Shown: positions 29,747 through 41,407, counted from the first letter of the stretch. The stretch: 48,345 nt of DNA from an uncultured Prochlorococcus sp. (GCA_902572825.1 CACGHD010000010.1:1-48345), one strand, 5' to 3'. Made by a program: numbers and translations. Notes: a model not told the origin generated them from the letters alone.

Positions 29747-29811
29747 AATAGAAATTCTTTTTTATAAATAATATATCTATTTTTTGTTAAGCTTTCATAA
29801 TTCTCTTGTTT

Positions 29812-29834
29812 AGTTATGAATAGCACGCATAACT
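29812..29834 (+). promoter_or_regulatory. inverted repeat in the mreB-ssb divergent region
   Basis: A perfect 7-bp inverted repeat, AGTTATG (29812-29818) and CATAACT (29828-29834), with a 9-nt loop, located 45 nt before the ssb start and 66 nt before that of mreB. It could be an operator or a leader hairpin; nothing more is known. Confidence 0.25.
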
Positions 29835-29879
29835 TTGAGCAGAACCTAAAAATATGAGTAGTATAAAAAGAAAAAAATT

Positions 29880-30251
29880 ATGGAAATTAACACTATTAAC
29901 CTTGTTGGTAGAGCCGGTAGAGAACCTGATGTCAGATATTTTGAATCTGGAAGTATCGTAGCTAACTTCACTCTTGCAGTGAACCGAAGAAGTAGAGATG
30001 AGGAGCCTGACTGGTTTAATTTAGAAATATGGGGCAAACAGGCCCAAATAGCAGCAGATTACGTTAAAAAAGGATCTTTAATTGGAATCACAGGAAGCTT
30101 TAAAATTGATAGTTGGAAAGATAAAAATACTGGGGAAGATAGATACAAGCCAGTTGTTAGGGTAGACAGGTTAAATTTACTAAGTTCTCGAAAAGAGTCT
30201 GAAAATAACCAATATTCTAGTAGTAGTAACTCTAGTGAAATCCCCTTTTAA
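29880..30251 (+). CDS. ssb: single-stranded DNA-binding protein
   Basis: A short SSB of 123 residues. The OB-fold N-terminal part has INTINLVGRAGREPDVRYFE, VANFTLAVNRRSRDEEPDWF and LEIWGKQAQIAADYVKKGS, with DRYKPVVRVDRLNLL at the end of the fold. The tail is brief and Ser/Asn-rich (NNQYSSSSNSSEIPF). The final EIPF resembles the DDIPF tip that recruits partner proteins, with one acidic residue fewer. Its stop is 2 nt from the convergent dedA gene. Confidence 0.94.
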   Translation: MEINTINLVGRAGREPDVRYFESGSIVANFTLAVNRRSRDEEPDWFNLEIWGKQAQIAADYVKKGSLIGITGSFKIDSWKDKNTGEDRYKPVVRVDRLNLLSSRKESENNQYSSSSNSSEIPF

Positions 30252-30253
30252 GC

Positions 30254-30907
30254 TCAATTTTGTTTAAAAAATCTAATAAGTATTCTTATAAAAAAATATA
30301 AGAAAATTAAAATTAAAATTGGCTTTACAACATATTTGATTTGATCTAAGTAAGTTTCAATGATTGAATAATTTTCGCCAAATAAATAACCTGCATAAGT
30401 GAGCAATGCTACCCATATCAAGCTCCCAAATGTAGTCCAAATCAAAAATTTTCTTAATGGCATAAGTTCTATGCCAGCGGGAACTGAAATCAAAGTTCTT
30501 ATGCCTGGTACTAATCGGCCCCAAAAAACTAAAGAGACCCCGTACTTATCAAACCACCTTTTACTTTTACTTAAATCATTGGAAGAAATACCCAGATATT
30601 TTCCTTGTTTATCTAGAAAATTTGAAAGTCTTTTTTCATTTACTAATCTTCCTAAATAATACCAAGGCAATGATCCTAAAATAGTTCCAAGTAATCCCCA
30701 AAAAACTAAAATATAGAAATTTAATTTTTGTTGATAAACAAAAAACCCTCCCAAGGGCATAATAATTTCCGAGGGTATTGGAGGTATTATATTTTCTAAA
30801 AACATAGCCAGACAAATAGTGAGGTATGCAATTATTGAATTCTTTTCAACAGCCAAACTAATGTAATCTGGGATTGAAGTGAGAAAATTTACAAAAATTA
30901 GACTCAA
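30254..30907 (-). CDS. DedA family membrane protein
   Basis: A 217-residue integral membrane protein of the DedA/VTT family, with hydrophobic helices. Hallmark motifs are ENIIPPIPSEIIMPLGGFF near the start, LVNEKRLSNFLDK, and FWGRLVPGIRTLISVPAG (the conserved Arg-containing motif required for function). Relatives act as lipid scramblases or undecaprenyl-phosphate carriers and support proton-motive-force homeostasis; the specific substrate here is unknown. It is 2 nt downstream of ahcY on the same strand, so it is probably in one transcript. Confidence 0.9.
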   Translation of the reverse strand: MSLIFVNFLTSIPDYISLAVEKNSIIAYLTICLAMFLENIIPPIPSEIIMPLGGFFVYQQKLNFYILVFWGLLGTILGSLPWYYLGRLVNEKRLSNFLDKQGKYLGISSNDLSKSKRWFDKYGVSLVFWGRLVPGIRTLISVPAGIELMPLRKFLIWTTFGSLIWVALLTYAGYLFGENYSIIETYLDQIKYVVKPILILIFLYFFIRILIRFFKQN

Positions 30908-30909
30908 AC

Positions 30910-32328
30910 TTAATATCTATAAAGCTCTGGTTTATAAGGTCCCTCAACAGAAACGTTAATATAATCAGCTTGTTCCTTAGTTAATCTTGTTAATTTTGCA
31001 CCAATTTTATCAAGATGTAATCTAGCCACCATCTCATCTAAATGTTTTGGTAAAACATAAACCTCCTTAGCATAATTTTCAGACTTATTGAAAAGTTCAA
31101 TTTGAGCTAGTACTTGATTAGTAAAAGAATTACTCATAACAAAACTTGGATGTCCAGTGGCACAACCCAAGTTAACTAATCTACCTTCAGCTAAAAGGAT
31201 TATTTTATTGCCACTCGGTAAAGTTATGTGATCAACCTGCGGCTTAATATTTTCCCATGGATAATCTTTTAATGAAGCCACATCAATTTCGTTATCGAAA
31301 TGGCCAATATTACAAACTATGGCCTCATCTTTCATCTTGACAAGATTTTCGTTTGTTATTACCTTATAGTTCCCAGTTGCCGTAACAAATATATCTATAT
31401 CCTCTACAACATCTTCTAATGTAACAACACTAAAGCCTTCCATTGCCGCTTGAAGAGCACAAATTGGATCAACTTCAGCAACTTTTACAATTGCACCAAG
31501 TCCTCTTAACGACTGTGCTGAGCCTTTACCTACATCTCCAAAACCCATGACTAAAGCAACCTTCCCAGCAATCATCACGTCAGTAGCACGCTTTATGCTG
31601 TCAACAAGAGATTCTCGGCAGCCATATAGATTATCAAATTTGCTCTTAGTTACTGAATCATTAACGTTAATAGCGGGGAAAGGTAGAGCATTTTGCTTTT
31701 GCAGTTGATAAAGTCTTGCAACTCCTGTTGTAGTTTCTTCAGTAACACCAATAATATTACTCTTAATTCTAGAATAAAAGTTACTATCATTTTCTAGCTT
31801 AGATTTTATAGATTTGAATAATGCAATTTCTTCTTCATTAACAGGATTATCTAAAACAGATAAATCATTTTCTGCTTTACTGCCAAGTATCAATAAGCCA
31901 GTTGCATCTCCCCCGTCATCAAGAATCATATTCGGAGAGTCGGAGTCCCAATCAAGAATATAGTGTGTATATTGCCAATACTCATCAAGAGTCTCACCTT
32001 TTTTTGCATATACAGCAATTCCTTGATCAGCAATAGCTGCAGCCGCATGATCTTGTGTTGAAAAAATATTGCACGAAGCCCATTTCACTTCTGCACCAAG
32101 ATCAACAAGAGTTTCTATTAATACTGCTGTCTGAATAGTCATATGGAGGCTTCCAGCTATTTTTGCACCTTTTAGTGGCTTTTCAGATTGATATTTATCT
32201 CTAAGCGACATTAATCCTGGCATTTCTGTTTCAGCAATTTTAATTTCTTTACGCCCAAAATCTGATAAAGAAATGTCAGCAATTACGTAATTAGGTGTAG
32301 AGGTCTGAAGTGAATTTGCGATAACCAT
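30910..32328 (-). CDS. ahcY: adenosylhomocysteinase
   Basis: Hydrolyses S-adenosylhomocysteine to adenosine and homocysteine, restoring the methyl cycle. The 472-residue protein has [35 protein letters not shown], the NAD-binding loop [19 protein letters not shown] (GFGDVGKG at 262-269), and the C-terminal PYKPELYRY, whose Lys/Tyr reach the neighbouring subunit's cofactor. It contains the extra segment (about residues 145-190) found in cyanobacterial and proteobacterial forms. It diverges from tsaE across 39 bp. I saw no SAH riboswitch in that gap. Confidence 0.97.
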   Translation of the reverse strand: MVIANSLQTSTPNYVIADISLSDFGRKEIKIAETEMPGLMSLRDKYQSEKPLKGAKIAGSLHMTIQTAVLIETLVDLGAEVKWASCNIFSTQDHAAAAIADQGIAVYAKKGETLDEYWQYTHYILDWDSDSPNMILDDGGDATGLLILGSKAENDLSVLDNPVNEEEIALFKSIKSKLENDSNFYSRIKSNIIGVTEETTTGVARLYQLQKQNALPFPAINVNDSVTKSKFDNLYGCRESLVDSIKRATDVMIAGKVALVMGFGDVGKGSAQSLRGLGAIVKVAEVDPICALQAAMEGFSVVTLEDVVEDIDIFVTATGNYKVITNENLVKMKDEAIVCNIGHFDNEIDVASLKDYPWENIKPQVDHITLPSGNKIILLAEGRLVNLGCATGHPSFVMSNSFTNQVLAQIELFNKSENYAKEVYVLPKHLDEMVARLHLDKIGAKLTRLTKEQADYINVSVEGPYKPELYRY

Positions 32329-32367
32329 ATTTAGTAAATACTTTTTCTATTAAACTATAAATGATTT

Positions 32368-32817
32368 TTGTATAATTTTGTGTTTATTGAGAATTTAAAA
32401 GAGACTTTAAATTTAGGAAAAAAACTGTCACACAAATTGAATCCCCAATCAATTGTTTTATTACAGGGTCCAATTGGAGCTGGGAAAACTTCATTTGTTC
32501 AAGGGATTGCTAAAGGCTTATCAATCTCTGAGGATATTACAAGCCCTACATTTGCTTTATCGCATCACTATAACTCCGGAAAAATACCACTAATTCACCT
32601 TGATTTATATAGGTTAGATAATGTTTCTTCAGCAAGAGAAGTTTTTTATTCAGAAGAAGAGGAGGCAATACAAAGACAGGCCATTTTAGTTATTGAATGG
32701 CCAGAATTAATTGAACCAGTTATTGATAATTTCTGGAAAATAGAAATTAGTTACGCAAAAAATTATGGAAGAAACTATTTGATAAAAAATCCTAAAAATT
32801 TATTAACCTTTTCATAA
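32368..32817 (+). CDS. tsaE: tRNA threonylcarbamoyladenosine biosynthesis protein TsaE
   Basis: The ATPase that works with TsaB and TsaD to make t6A at position 37 of tRNAs. The 149-residue frame has a P-loop QGPIGAGKTSFVQGIAKGL (33-51), the SPTFALSHHY motif, and HLDLYRL with the Walker-B-like acidic residue. No in-frame ATG exists: an in-frame TGA at 32362 limits the start to TTG (32368) or GTG (32380). The GTG would give MFIENLKETLN, which fits many relatives. The last 43 nt overlap the 3' end of the convergent sugar kinase gene. Confidence 0.9.
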   Translation: MYNFVFIENLKETLNLGKKLSHKLNPQSIVLLQGPIGAGKTSFVQGIAKGLSISEDITSPTFALSHHYNSGKIPLIHLDLYRLDNVSSAREVFYSEEEEAIQRQAILVIEWPELIEPVIDNFWKIEISYAKNYGRNYLIKNPKNLLTFS

Positions 32818-33773
32818 TATGGCTGTTGCTCGATAGCGCCTTCACCAAGACAAGTTAATAATCCACAAACACCTGCAAACTTAACGCAATCTTCTATCTC
32901 TAGTTTATTTGAAGGATAGCCAGAAGAAATTAATTTTGAAATTAAGCCAGCCAGAAAAGCATCGCCTGCCCCAGTTGTATCAACAATTTTTTCTGAAGTA
33001 GGGGTTTCGGTAATTCCCTGGAACCCATTGATATACCATGAAACAGGATTTTTACCATCTGTGATTATTACATCTGGTTGTTTTAAAAATTGTTGAGATA
33101 TAAGGTAAGGATTTTCATGTTCAAAAAACAAAGTCGCTTCTTCCTTTGCAAGTTTTAAAACATGAGCATGATTTAAAAAATTTTTAATTATGTTAACTCT
33201 TTGATCTTTGCTAATTTTTGATGAATAACTTGAATAATCCCAAAAAACTTCTCTCCAATTCAAATCAATAACTACTTTGACTTCCAATTTTTTAGCCTGT
33301 TCAAAAAGAAAAAAAATAGTCTCTGCTGATATTGGAGATGATAATAAGATCGTTCCTGTAACCAAATATTTTGTTTCTAGAAAAGTTTTCTCCAAATTTA
33401 AAATTTCTTTTTCGATCAATTTCTTGCTTAGAACTTCGTCTGCAAAGCATGAATGAGAACTTTCCTCAAAGCCTGAAAAAAAACGATCTCCAAATTGATC
33501 TCTATCTACATTAACCACGCGAGTAGATGAATCATTATCTAATTGCAAGAAATCTAAATTAACTTCCAATTCACTAAATTGCTTAATAAATTTTTTTCCA
33601 TAATCATCACTACCCAAACTTCCTATAAATATTGAATCTATTTTTAATTTTCTTAATGCACAAGCAACATTAGCCGGCGCACCTCCCAAAAAATCTGTAA
33701 ATCCTTGATTTGATTTATTTCTGATTCTATCTATTAAGGCCTCTCCAATGCATATGACCTTTTTCCTTTTCAT
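32775..33773 (-). CDS. PfkB-family carbohydrate kinase (fructokinase-like)
   Basis: A ribokinase-fold sugar kinase of 332 residues. The N-terminal substrate-binding motif FLGGAPANVACALRKL (29-44) and the C-terminal DTTGAGDAFLAGLI, with catalytic base Asp271, are both present, along with the VIIDLNWR-like core strand (VVIDLNWREVFWD). Family members phosphorylate fructose, ribose, adenosine and related sugars. Fructokinase is the best guess, but the substrate is not proven. The gene is monocistronic in appearance and convergent with tsaE (43 nt overlap). It is divergent from the second hydrolase by 89 bp. Confidence 0.88.
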   Translation of the reverse strand: MKRKKVICIGEALIDRIRNKSNQGFTDFLGGAPANVACALRKLKIDSIFIGSLGSDDYGKKFIKQFSELEVNLDFLQLDNDSSTRVVNVDRDQFGDRFFSGFEESSHSCFADEVLSKKLIEKEILNLEKTFLETKYLVTGTILLSSPISAETIFFLFEQAKKLEVKVVIDLNWREVFWDYSSYSSKISKDQRVNIIKNFLNHAHVLKLAKEEATLFFEHENPYLISQQFLKQPDVIITDGKNPVSWYINGFQGITETPTSEKIVDTTGAGDAFLAGLISKLISSGYPSNKLEIEDCVKFAGVCGLLTCLGEGAIEQQPYYEKVNKFLGFFIK

Positions 33774-33862
33774 AAAATAAACGCTTTTTCTTCACTAAGA
33801 ATAATTTATTAAAAACGAATAATTTTTTTTTGAATTAAAGTTTAATTAAAATTATTTGCATC

Positions 33863-34777
33863 GTGTTTTTAAATAAATCTGAAATTTGGAAGTGGAGAAA
33901 TTGGGAAATTTCTTGGTCTTTATCAAAAGAATCTAATTCTGAAAAAAATATTACAATTTTATTAGTTCATGGATTTGGGGCATCAAAAAACCACTGGAGA
34001 CACAATCAAGATTTTCTAGGTAAATTTTCTAACTGCTTCGCAATTGACTTATTAGGATTTGGAAATAGCAGTCAGCCTAGTGCTTTATTAAATTACGAAC
34101 CTGATAAAAAAAACTCAATTAAATATTCATTTGACTTATGGGGTAATCAAATATCAACATTTTGTGCAGATGTAATAAAATCTCCTGTTTACTTGGTAGG
34201 AAATTCAATTGGTGGGGTTATTGCATTAAAAGCTGCAGAAATCCTCAAAGATAATTGCAAAGGTGTCATTTTGATTGATTGCGCACAAAGAACTATGGAT
34301 GATAAACGATTAAAACAAAGCGATATCTTAATGAATCTACTTAGACCCGCACTTAAAACGATAGTCAGGCAAAGAGTAATTAGTAATACGCTTTTTACAA
34401 GGGCTGCTAATCCAAAAGTTATAAAGAAAATAATTGAACAGGCCTACCCTTCAGGAAAAAATATCGATGAAGAATTAATTGAAATACTTTACAAACCCTC
34501 TCAAAGAAAAAACTCTAAAGAAGCATTTCGTGGTTTTATTAACTTATTTGATGACTATCTTGCTACTGATCTTTTCGATAAAGTTAATGCTCCTATCCAA
34601 TTGATTTGGGGAGAAAAAGATCCTTGGGAATCGTTAAATGAAGCAAGAGAGTGGAAGAAAAAATTCAAGAATATTAAAAGATTAGATATTATTCATGGGG
34701 CTGGTCATTGTCCTCATGATGAAGAACCTGAAAAAACTAATGAGTTAATAAATGAATTTATTCAAGAAACAAAGTAA
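33863..34777 (+). CDS. alpha/beta hydrolase (second paralogue)
   Basis: A 304-residue alpha/beta hydrolase related to the one at 5397-6296. It has LVHGFGASKNHWRHNQDF (34-51), the nucleophile elbow GNSIGG with Ser115, GEKDPWES with Asp253 and HGAGHCPHDEEPE with His282. Start GTG at 33863 gives a normal N-terminus; no ATG fits. No signal peptide. It may be part of a chlorophyll- or lipid-handling hydrolase group, but the reaction is not known. Its 3' end overlaps the sigma factor gene by 16 nt. Confidence 0.87.
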   Translation: MFLNKSEIWKWRNWEISWSLSKESNSEKNITILLVHGFGASKNHWRHNQDFLGKFSNCFAIDLLGFGNSSQPSALLNYEPDKKNSIKYSFDLWGNQISTFCADVIKSPVYLVGNSIGGVIALKAAEILKDNCKGVILIDCAQRTMDDKRLKQSDILMNLLRPALKTIVRQRVISNTLFTRAANPKVIKKIIEQAYPSGKNIDEELIEILYKPSQRKNSKEAFRGFINLFDDYLATDLFDKVNAPIQLIWGEKDPWESLNEAREWKKKFKNIKRLDIIHGAGHCPHDEEPEKTNELINEFIQETK

Positions 34778-35763
34778 GCTTCTACATTTTCACTAAGTCT
34801 TCTCAAGCCTCTTAAACCATCACGTTCTAGGTTTCTTACTCGATCTCTACTTATTCCTAGGACCCTTCCTATACCTGTAAGAGACATTGGCTCGTCACCA
34901 TCCATTCCGTATCTCATTCTTAAAACTCTACATTGCAGATCAGGTAATTGATGTAAAAGAGAATGCAGATCACCCCTCATACAATCCATCTCAATTTGTT
35001 CGTCTGGCAAATCCTCGCCCCCTGCAAGTAAATCTAGTAAAACAGTATCTTCACCATCACCTACTTTGGTTTCAAGACTAACTGGCTGCCCAGCTTTGCA
35101 CATTAAATCTTTAACGTCTTCTTCTGGAAGCTCTACATATTTCGCAAGTTCACTTACAGTGGGAGTCCTAGACATTTCTTGACTAAGCTCTCTTTGACCC
35201 TTTTTTAACTTATTCAACATTTCGGTTATGTGGATAGGCAATCTAATCGCCCGACTCTTTTCAGCTATTGCTCTCGTAATACCTTGCCTAATCCACCAAT
35301 ATGCATATGTTGAAAATTTGTAGCCTCTGGCTGGATCAAATTTTTCAACTCCTCTAACAAGTCCTATGGTTCCCTCCTGAATTAAATCTAAAAGTTCCAT
35401 ATTTCTTTTTGTATATTTTTTTGCAACGCTTACTACCAATCTTAAATTTGCTGCAACCATTCTTTCTTTTGCTCTCTGTCCAGCTCTCAATCTTTTTTTT
35501 ATTACGGAAGTAGACAAGTTTAATTTGGTTGATAATTCATCAATACTGGGTTTATCTCCTGTTAATTCGTTAATTTCCAATTCTGCTCTTTCAACTTGCA
35601 TGTACTCTTGAACTTGTCGACCTAGAGTAATTTCTTGCTCGTGCGATAGTAATGGAACTCTTCCTATATCCCTCAAGTATGATCGAACTAAATCTACATC
35701 ATTACTTGGTTTTAGACTTGCAATAGAAGTTAGTTTATTTTCACTTATTGTTTCAGAAGACAT
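34762..35763 (-). CDS. group 2 RNA polymerase sigma factor (RpoD/SigA-like)
   Basis: A primary-like but alternative sigma factor of 333 residues. It has region 1.2 (VDLVRSYLRDIGRVPLLSHE), region 2 (LRLVVSVAKKYTKRNMELLD, then FSTYAYWWIRQGITRAIAEK for -10 recognition), region 3, and region 4 (RVLRMRYGMDG, with HTH MSLTGIGRVLGISRDRVRNLE). The start MSSETISENK at 35763 is preferred over 35796, which adds the untypical MVLFTKQHLIF. It lacks the long region 1.1 of a full primary sigma, as group 2 factors do. Convergent with the second hydrolase gene (16 nt overlap). Confidence 0.9.
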   Translation of the reverse strand: MSSETISENKLTSIASLKPSNDVDLVRSYLRDIGRVPLLSHEQEITLGRQVQEYMQVERAELEINELTGDKPSIDELSTKLNLSTSVIKKRLRAGQRAKERMVAANLRLVVSVAKKYTKRNMELLDLIQEGTIGLVRGVEKFDPARGYKFSTYAYWWIRQGITRAIAEKSRAIRLPIHITEMLNKLKKGQRELSQEMSRTPTVSELAKYVELPEEDVKDLMCKAGQPVSLETKVGDGEDTVLLDLLAGGEDLPDEQIEMDCMRGDLHSLLHQLPDLQCRVLRMRYGMDGDEPMSLTGIGRVLGISRDRVRNLERDGLRGLRRLSENVEAYFVS

Positions 35764-35780
35764 GAAGATTAAATGTTGTT

Positions 35781-35838
35781 TTGTAAACAATACCATTAAG
35801 AATTGTAAAGTTAAACATAAAAATCCACATTTTTACAA
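35781..35838 (-). promoter_or_regulatory. TTTACAA motifs upstream of the sigma factor gene
   Basis: On the minus strand TTTACAA occurs twice (complement of TTGTAAA at 35781-35787 and 35803-35809), 22 bp apart. The same motif occurs in the opposite direction at 35832-35838. The half-site resembles the HLR1 element bound by RpaB, but the canonical 10-bp repeat spacing is absent. The third copy lies in a short inverted repeat (35828-35843). Confidence 0.3.
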
Positions 35839-35863
35839 AAATGAGAATAAATACCTAGTCAAT

Positions 35864-37270
35864 TTAAGCCAATGATGAATTTAATAGCCATTTTGCTGTA
35901 CTGAGATAAATAAATACACCGGCAATATCAGTTACGGTTGTAATAAAAGGGGAAGACATTAGGGCTGGATCCAATTTCATTTTGTCAAACAACAAAGGGA
36001 GAATCGCTCCAGTTGTAGCAGCTAAAGTTGTTATGGATATCAAACTTATTCCCACGGCAGAGGCTATTAAAGGCCCTTCTCCCTGCCACCAAGCAAAAGG
36101 GAATACTACAAGCATCATGAAAACACCTAAAAGAGCCCCTGTTATTGCTTCCTTAACTACTGCCCTAATAGCACCAAGAGACTTCAATTTTTGAGTACTT
36201 AAACCTCTAATGACAACAGTTGAACTTTGAGCACCAACATTTCCCCCAGTACCTATAAGTAGTGGAATAAATGCAGCTAATAAAACTATTTCTTTTAATA
36301 TTTGATCATTCATGGCTATAACTTTTGTCGTTAAACCATTTGCTAAAACCAAAATTAATAACCATAAAATTCTTCTTCGGGCAATCGTAAACAAACTACT
36401 TTGAAAATAATCATCTTCATCTCCAGGTTGCACTGCCCCCGCTGCATAAATGTCTCTTGTTGCTTCTTGTTCTATGACATCAATTAAATCATCAACAGTT
36501 ACTATCCCAACAAGTCTTTTTTCTTTATCAACGACTGGCAGAGCTAAAAAATCATATCTTTGTATTGCTCTCGCAACCTCTTCTTGATTCGTATTAGTAG
36601 AGATATTAACTACATCTCTTGTCATAACGTCACCAATTGGCTTAGAAGGATCAGCAGTTACAAGATCTCTTAAAGAGAGGATACCAGTTAAGTGTCTTTC
36701 GCTATCTGTTACATATAAGCTATAGATAGTTTCAGTAAATGGGGCTCTTTTTCTAACTAAAGAAAGAGCTTCAGCTGCTGTTTGCATCTCTTTAAGGTCT
36801 ATAAATTCAGTTGTCATTAATCTTCCGGCAGTTTCAGGCTCATATCCAAGCAATTCAGCTGTTACTTTCCTTTCTCCAGGACTAAGAGCAGACAAAAATT
36901 TTCGTACAACTTTTGCAGGTAATTCATCAAAGAGTTGAACTCTATCATCAGGAGACATTTTTTCAACGATTTCTAAAACCTCTCCTGATCGCAGTCTTTC
37001 CAATAAAGTTTGTTGAACTACTGGATCTAAATATTCATAAACCTCAATTGCCTCATTTTTCTTTAATAATCGAAATGCTAATGCCTGCAATATTAGTGGA
37101 AGGCTTCCAATAGCATCTGCAATATCAACAGGTTGGGAAGGCTCTAAAAGTAACTTTGCCTCATCATAATTTCCCGCGATGAGCAATTCCTCAAGTTGAA
37201 TAGTAATATTTTCTCTTGTACTTAAATCTGACGCTAACGAAGTAACTGTTTCAAGATTATTTTCTTTCAT
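35864..37270 (-). CDS. mgtE: magnesium transporter MgtE
   Basis: A 468-residue Mg2+ channel. It has a helical N-terminal domain (about residues 30-135, with VQLFDELPAKVVRKFL), then two CBS domains (MTTEFIDLKEMQTAAEALSL and the DVMTRDVVNISTNTNQEEVA region) that sense Mg2+. Five membrane helices follow, with the pore signature LLIGTGGNVGAQSSTVVIRGL and the last segment FITTVTDIAGVFIYLST. Length and order are typical. It follows the second crcB by 43 bp on the same strand, and precedes the sigma factor gene by 100 bp. Confidence 0.95.
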   Translation of the reverse strand: MKENNLETVTSLASDLSTRENITIQLEELLIAGNYDEAKLLLEPSQPVDIADAIGSLPLILQALAFRLLKKNEAIEVYEYLDPVVQQTLLERLRSGEVLEIVEKMSPDDRVQLFDELPAKVVRKFLSALSPGERKVTAELLGYEPETAGRLMTTEFIDLKEMQTAAEALSLVRKRAPFTETIYSLYVTDSERHLTGILSLRDLVTADPSKPIGDVMTRDVVNISTNTNQEEVARAIQRYDFLALPVVDKEKRLVGIVTVDDLIDVIEQEATRDIYAAGAVQPGDEDDYFQSSLFTIARRRILWLLILVLANGLTTKVIAMNDQILKEIVLLAAFIPLLIGTGGNVGAQSSTVVIRGLSTQKLKSLGAIRAVVKEAITGALLGVFMMLVVFPFAWWQGEGPLIASAVGISLISITTLAATTGAILPLLFDKMKLDPALMSSPFITTVTDIAGVFIYLSTAKWLLNSSLA

Positions 37271-37313
37271 AAATATAATCCCTTATCAAAGTAACAACAC
37301 TATTATATGAAAT

Positions 37314-37643
37314 CTAAGTAATTTTTCTACATATCCAGAACCCGAAAAGCATTGTGAATAAATTTACGATAATGATTAAATTAAAAAAAATTATAAATTT
37401 TATCCAATCCCCCTGATTTAAAATTTTGTACAAAAAATATATAAATCCGCTAAAGGATGTAAAGCAAGAAAAAAAACCACTCAATAAAATTTTTTCATTT
37501 GAATAACTTAATCTTTTACTGACAAAAAAACCCACTAAAAATGATCCAATTATTGAAATAAAAAAATTATTATTTATAGTTAATCTTAAAAAAGTAGCTA
37601 GGTAAGCAGCTAAAAAAATATAAATAAAATTATTTATTTTCAC
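37314..37643 (-). CDS. crcB: fluoride efflux channel CrcB (second subunit)
   Basis: A 109-residue protein with four membrane segments. It has the family's Asn/Gly pattern FISIIGSFLVGFFVSKRL (about 28-45) and GFFSCFTSFSGFIYFLYK (about 56-73), equivalent to the GFCGGFTTFSTF signature of Fluc channels. Fluc exporters work as antiparallel dimers, and tandem pairs of unequal genes often form heterodimers. This gene lies 1 nt after the other crcB, as expected for such a pair. The usual first glycines of the signature are replaced here by Ser/Cys. Confidence 0.88.
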   Translation of the reverse strand: MKINNFIYIFLAAYLATFLRLTINNNFFISIIGSFLVGFFVSKRLSYSNEKILLSGFFSCFTSFSGFIYFLYKILNQGDWIKFIIFFNLIIIVNLFTMLFGFWICRKIT

Positions 37644-37644
37644 T

Positions 37645-38007
37645 TTAAAAACTGAATAAAAAATAACCCAAATAAAAAAAAAGGAATGAAAAAATTATCA
37701 CTTCAATATAGTGAAAAAATAATCTTAGGAATTTTCTCTTTTTAAATAAAATAAATAGTTGATATATAAAGGAGGAAAATGTACTAAAACATCCTAAAAA
37801 ACCGCTGTAAAATAAAACTAAAATTTCGTTCTTCATAAAATTTAAAGCTACTAAAATTCCTAAAATAAAAGATGATAAAAAATTTACTATTGAAATATTC
37901 TGAATATCAAAACCAATACTTTTTTTAAAATTATTTTGTATAAATATTCTCAGTGTTAATCCAAGAGTGCTGCCGATTAAAATTATACTTATTGAACTAA
38001 AATTCAA
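37645..38007 (-). CDS. crcB: fluoride efflux channel CrcB (first subunit)
   Basis: A 120-residue, four-span membrane protein related to the next gene. It has GSTLGLTLRIFIQNNF at its start, IVNFLSSFILGILVALNF with the conserved Asn, and SGFLGCFSTFSSFIYQLF with the Phe-box residues that line the fluoride pore. The pair at 37314-38007 should make a heterodimeric Fluc channel. It starts 3 nt after the SH3-like gene. No fluoride riboswitch can be placed here, because there is no leader space. Confidence 0.88.
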   Translation of the reverse strand: MNFSSISIILIGSTLGLTLRIFIQNNFKKSIGFDIQNISIVNFLSSFILGILVALNFMKNEILVLFYSGFLGCFSTFSSFIYQLFILFKKRKFLRLFFHYIEVIIFSFLFFYLGYFLFSF

Positions 38008-38010
38008 AAT

Positions 38011-40304
<2,294 letters not shown>

Positions 40305-40324
40305 TTAATATAAAAAAAATACTA

Positions 40325-40338
40325 AACTTTTAAAAGTT
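40325..40338. promoter_or_regulatory. 14-bp palindrome upstream of gyrB
   Basis: AACTTTTAAAAGTT is a perfect palindrome, 20 bp before the gyrB start codon in the gyrB-miaA divergent region. It could be an operator or part of a supercoiling-sensitive promoter, or chance in AT-rich DNA. Confidence 0.25.
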
Positions 40339-40454
40339 ATTTTTAAAAGGTCTTTCATTAAACTTACCACCGCAATAAGGTAAAGGCTCGGAAATCAATG
40401 AAAAAATTAATTACTTTAATTATATAGCTAATATTTTTTTCTTCAGAAATTCAT

Positions 40455-41354
40455 ATGTCTTCAGATCCACCACATGTAATAATTTTAATTGGGCCTACTG
40501 CAAGTGGCAAAACAGAATTAGCTATTGAAATTGCAGAATATTTTAAAACTAATATACACAATATCGATTCAAGGCAAATATATAAGTCCATGGATATTGG
40601 AACAGCCAAGCCATCTAAAATCCAACAAAAAAAAATAAAGCATTTTTTAATAGATATTGAAGAGCCAATCAATCCAATTAATGTAAAACAATTTCAAGAA
40701 ATTGCTCAGAAATCTATTAAAGGAGAAATTAAACAAGACAATTTACCTTTTCTTGTTGGAGGAAGTGGTTTGTATATGAACTCAATAACAAAAGGTTTCT
40801 TCGTACCAGATGTCCCTCCTCAAAATAATTTAAGAAAACAATTAGAAGAACTTGGTCAGGAAAAATGTTGGGACCTGTTAAAAAATTGTGACCCATTATC
40901 AACAAAAAAAATCAATTTTGCTGACCACATTCGAACAATAAGAGCTTTAGAAGTCTTCTACGTTACAGGTAAGCCTATGTCAACTCTGAAAGTTCAGAAA
41001 CCACCTAACTGGAAAATCTTAGAGCTTGGATTAGACAGAGTTAATTTAAAAGAAAGAATTTTTCAAAGAACAAAAAATATGTTTTTATCTGGAATTATTG
41101 AAGAGACGAACCACCTTATCTCTAAATACGGATTAGATTTGCCTATATTAGAAACAATTGGTTATCGAGAAGCTAGAGATGTTTTAAATAACAATTCAAC
41201 AATTGAAAAAGCGATTGAGTTGACTGCGACAAAAACAATCCAATTTGCCAAAAGACAAAAAACTTGGTTTCGTAATAAAAATAATCCTCTTTGGCTTAAT
41301 AACAAAAACCCGCTAAAAGATGCAATAATTAAGATAGAGTCTTTTTTAAGGTAA
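40455..41354 (+). CDS. miaA: tRNA dimethylallyltransferase
   Basis: Adds an isopentenyl group to A37 of tRNAs that read UNN codons. The 299-residue protein has P-loop [18 protein letters not shown] (residues 11-28), the [17 protein letters not shown] tRNA-binding and catalytic motif, and the conserved [13 protein letters not shown]. The C-terminal part includes [10 protein letters not shown] and RQKTWFRNK. Length is normal. It opens the plus-strand run miaA-infC-gntR-cysE, with 53 nt to infC, and is divergent from gyrB. Confidence 0.95.
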   Translation: MSSDPPHVIILIGPTASGKTELAIEIAEYFKTNIHNIDSRQIYKSMDIGTAKPSKIQQKKIKHFLIDIEEPINPINVKQFQEIAQKSIKGEIKQDNLPFLVGGSGLYMNSITKGFFVPDVPPQNNLRKQLEELGQEKCWDLLKNCDPLSTKKINFADHIRTIRALEVFYVTGKPMSTLKVQKPPNWKILELGLDRVNLKERIFQRTKNMFLSGIIEETNHLISKYGLDLPILETIGYREARDVLNNNSTIEKAIELTATKTIQFAKRQKTWFRNKNNPLWLNNKNPLKDAIIKIESFLR

Positions 41355-41407
41355 CTTTATAAAAATAGATTTTGTTCATCATCCAATCAATTTATTTAAT
41401 TAACTGA

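Noticed and set aside
29351..29771. Plus-strand frames opposite mreB
   Set aside because: Ser/Thr-rich shadows caused by mreB codon use; mreB is unquestionable.
32329..32367. SAH riboswitch before ahcY
   Set aside because: Only 39 bp separate ahcY from tsaE and none of the conserved blocks of the element are present.
38008..38010. Fluoride riboswitch before crcB
   Set aside because: The gene follows its neighbour by 3 nt, leaving no leader.
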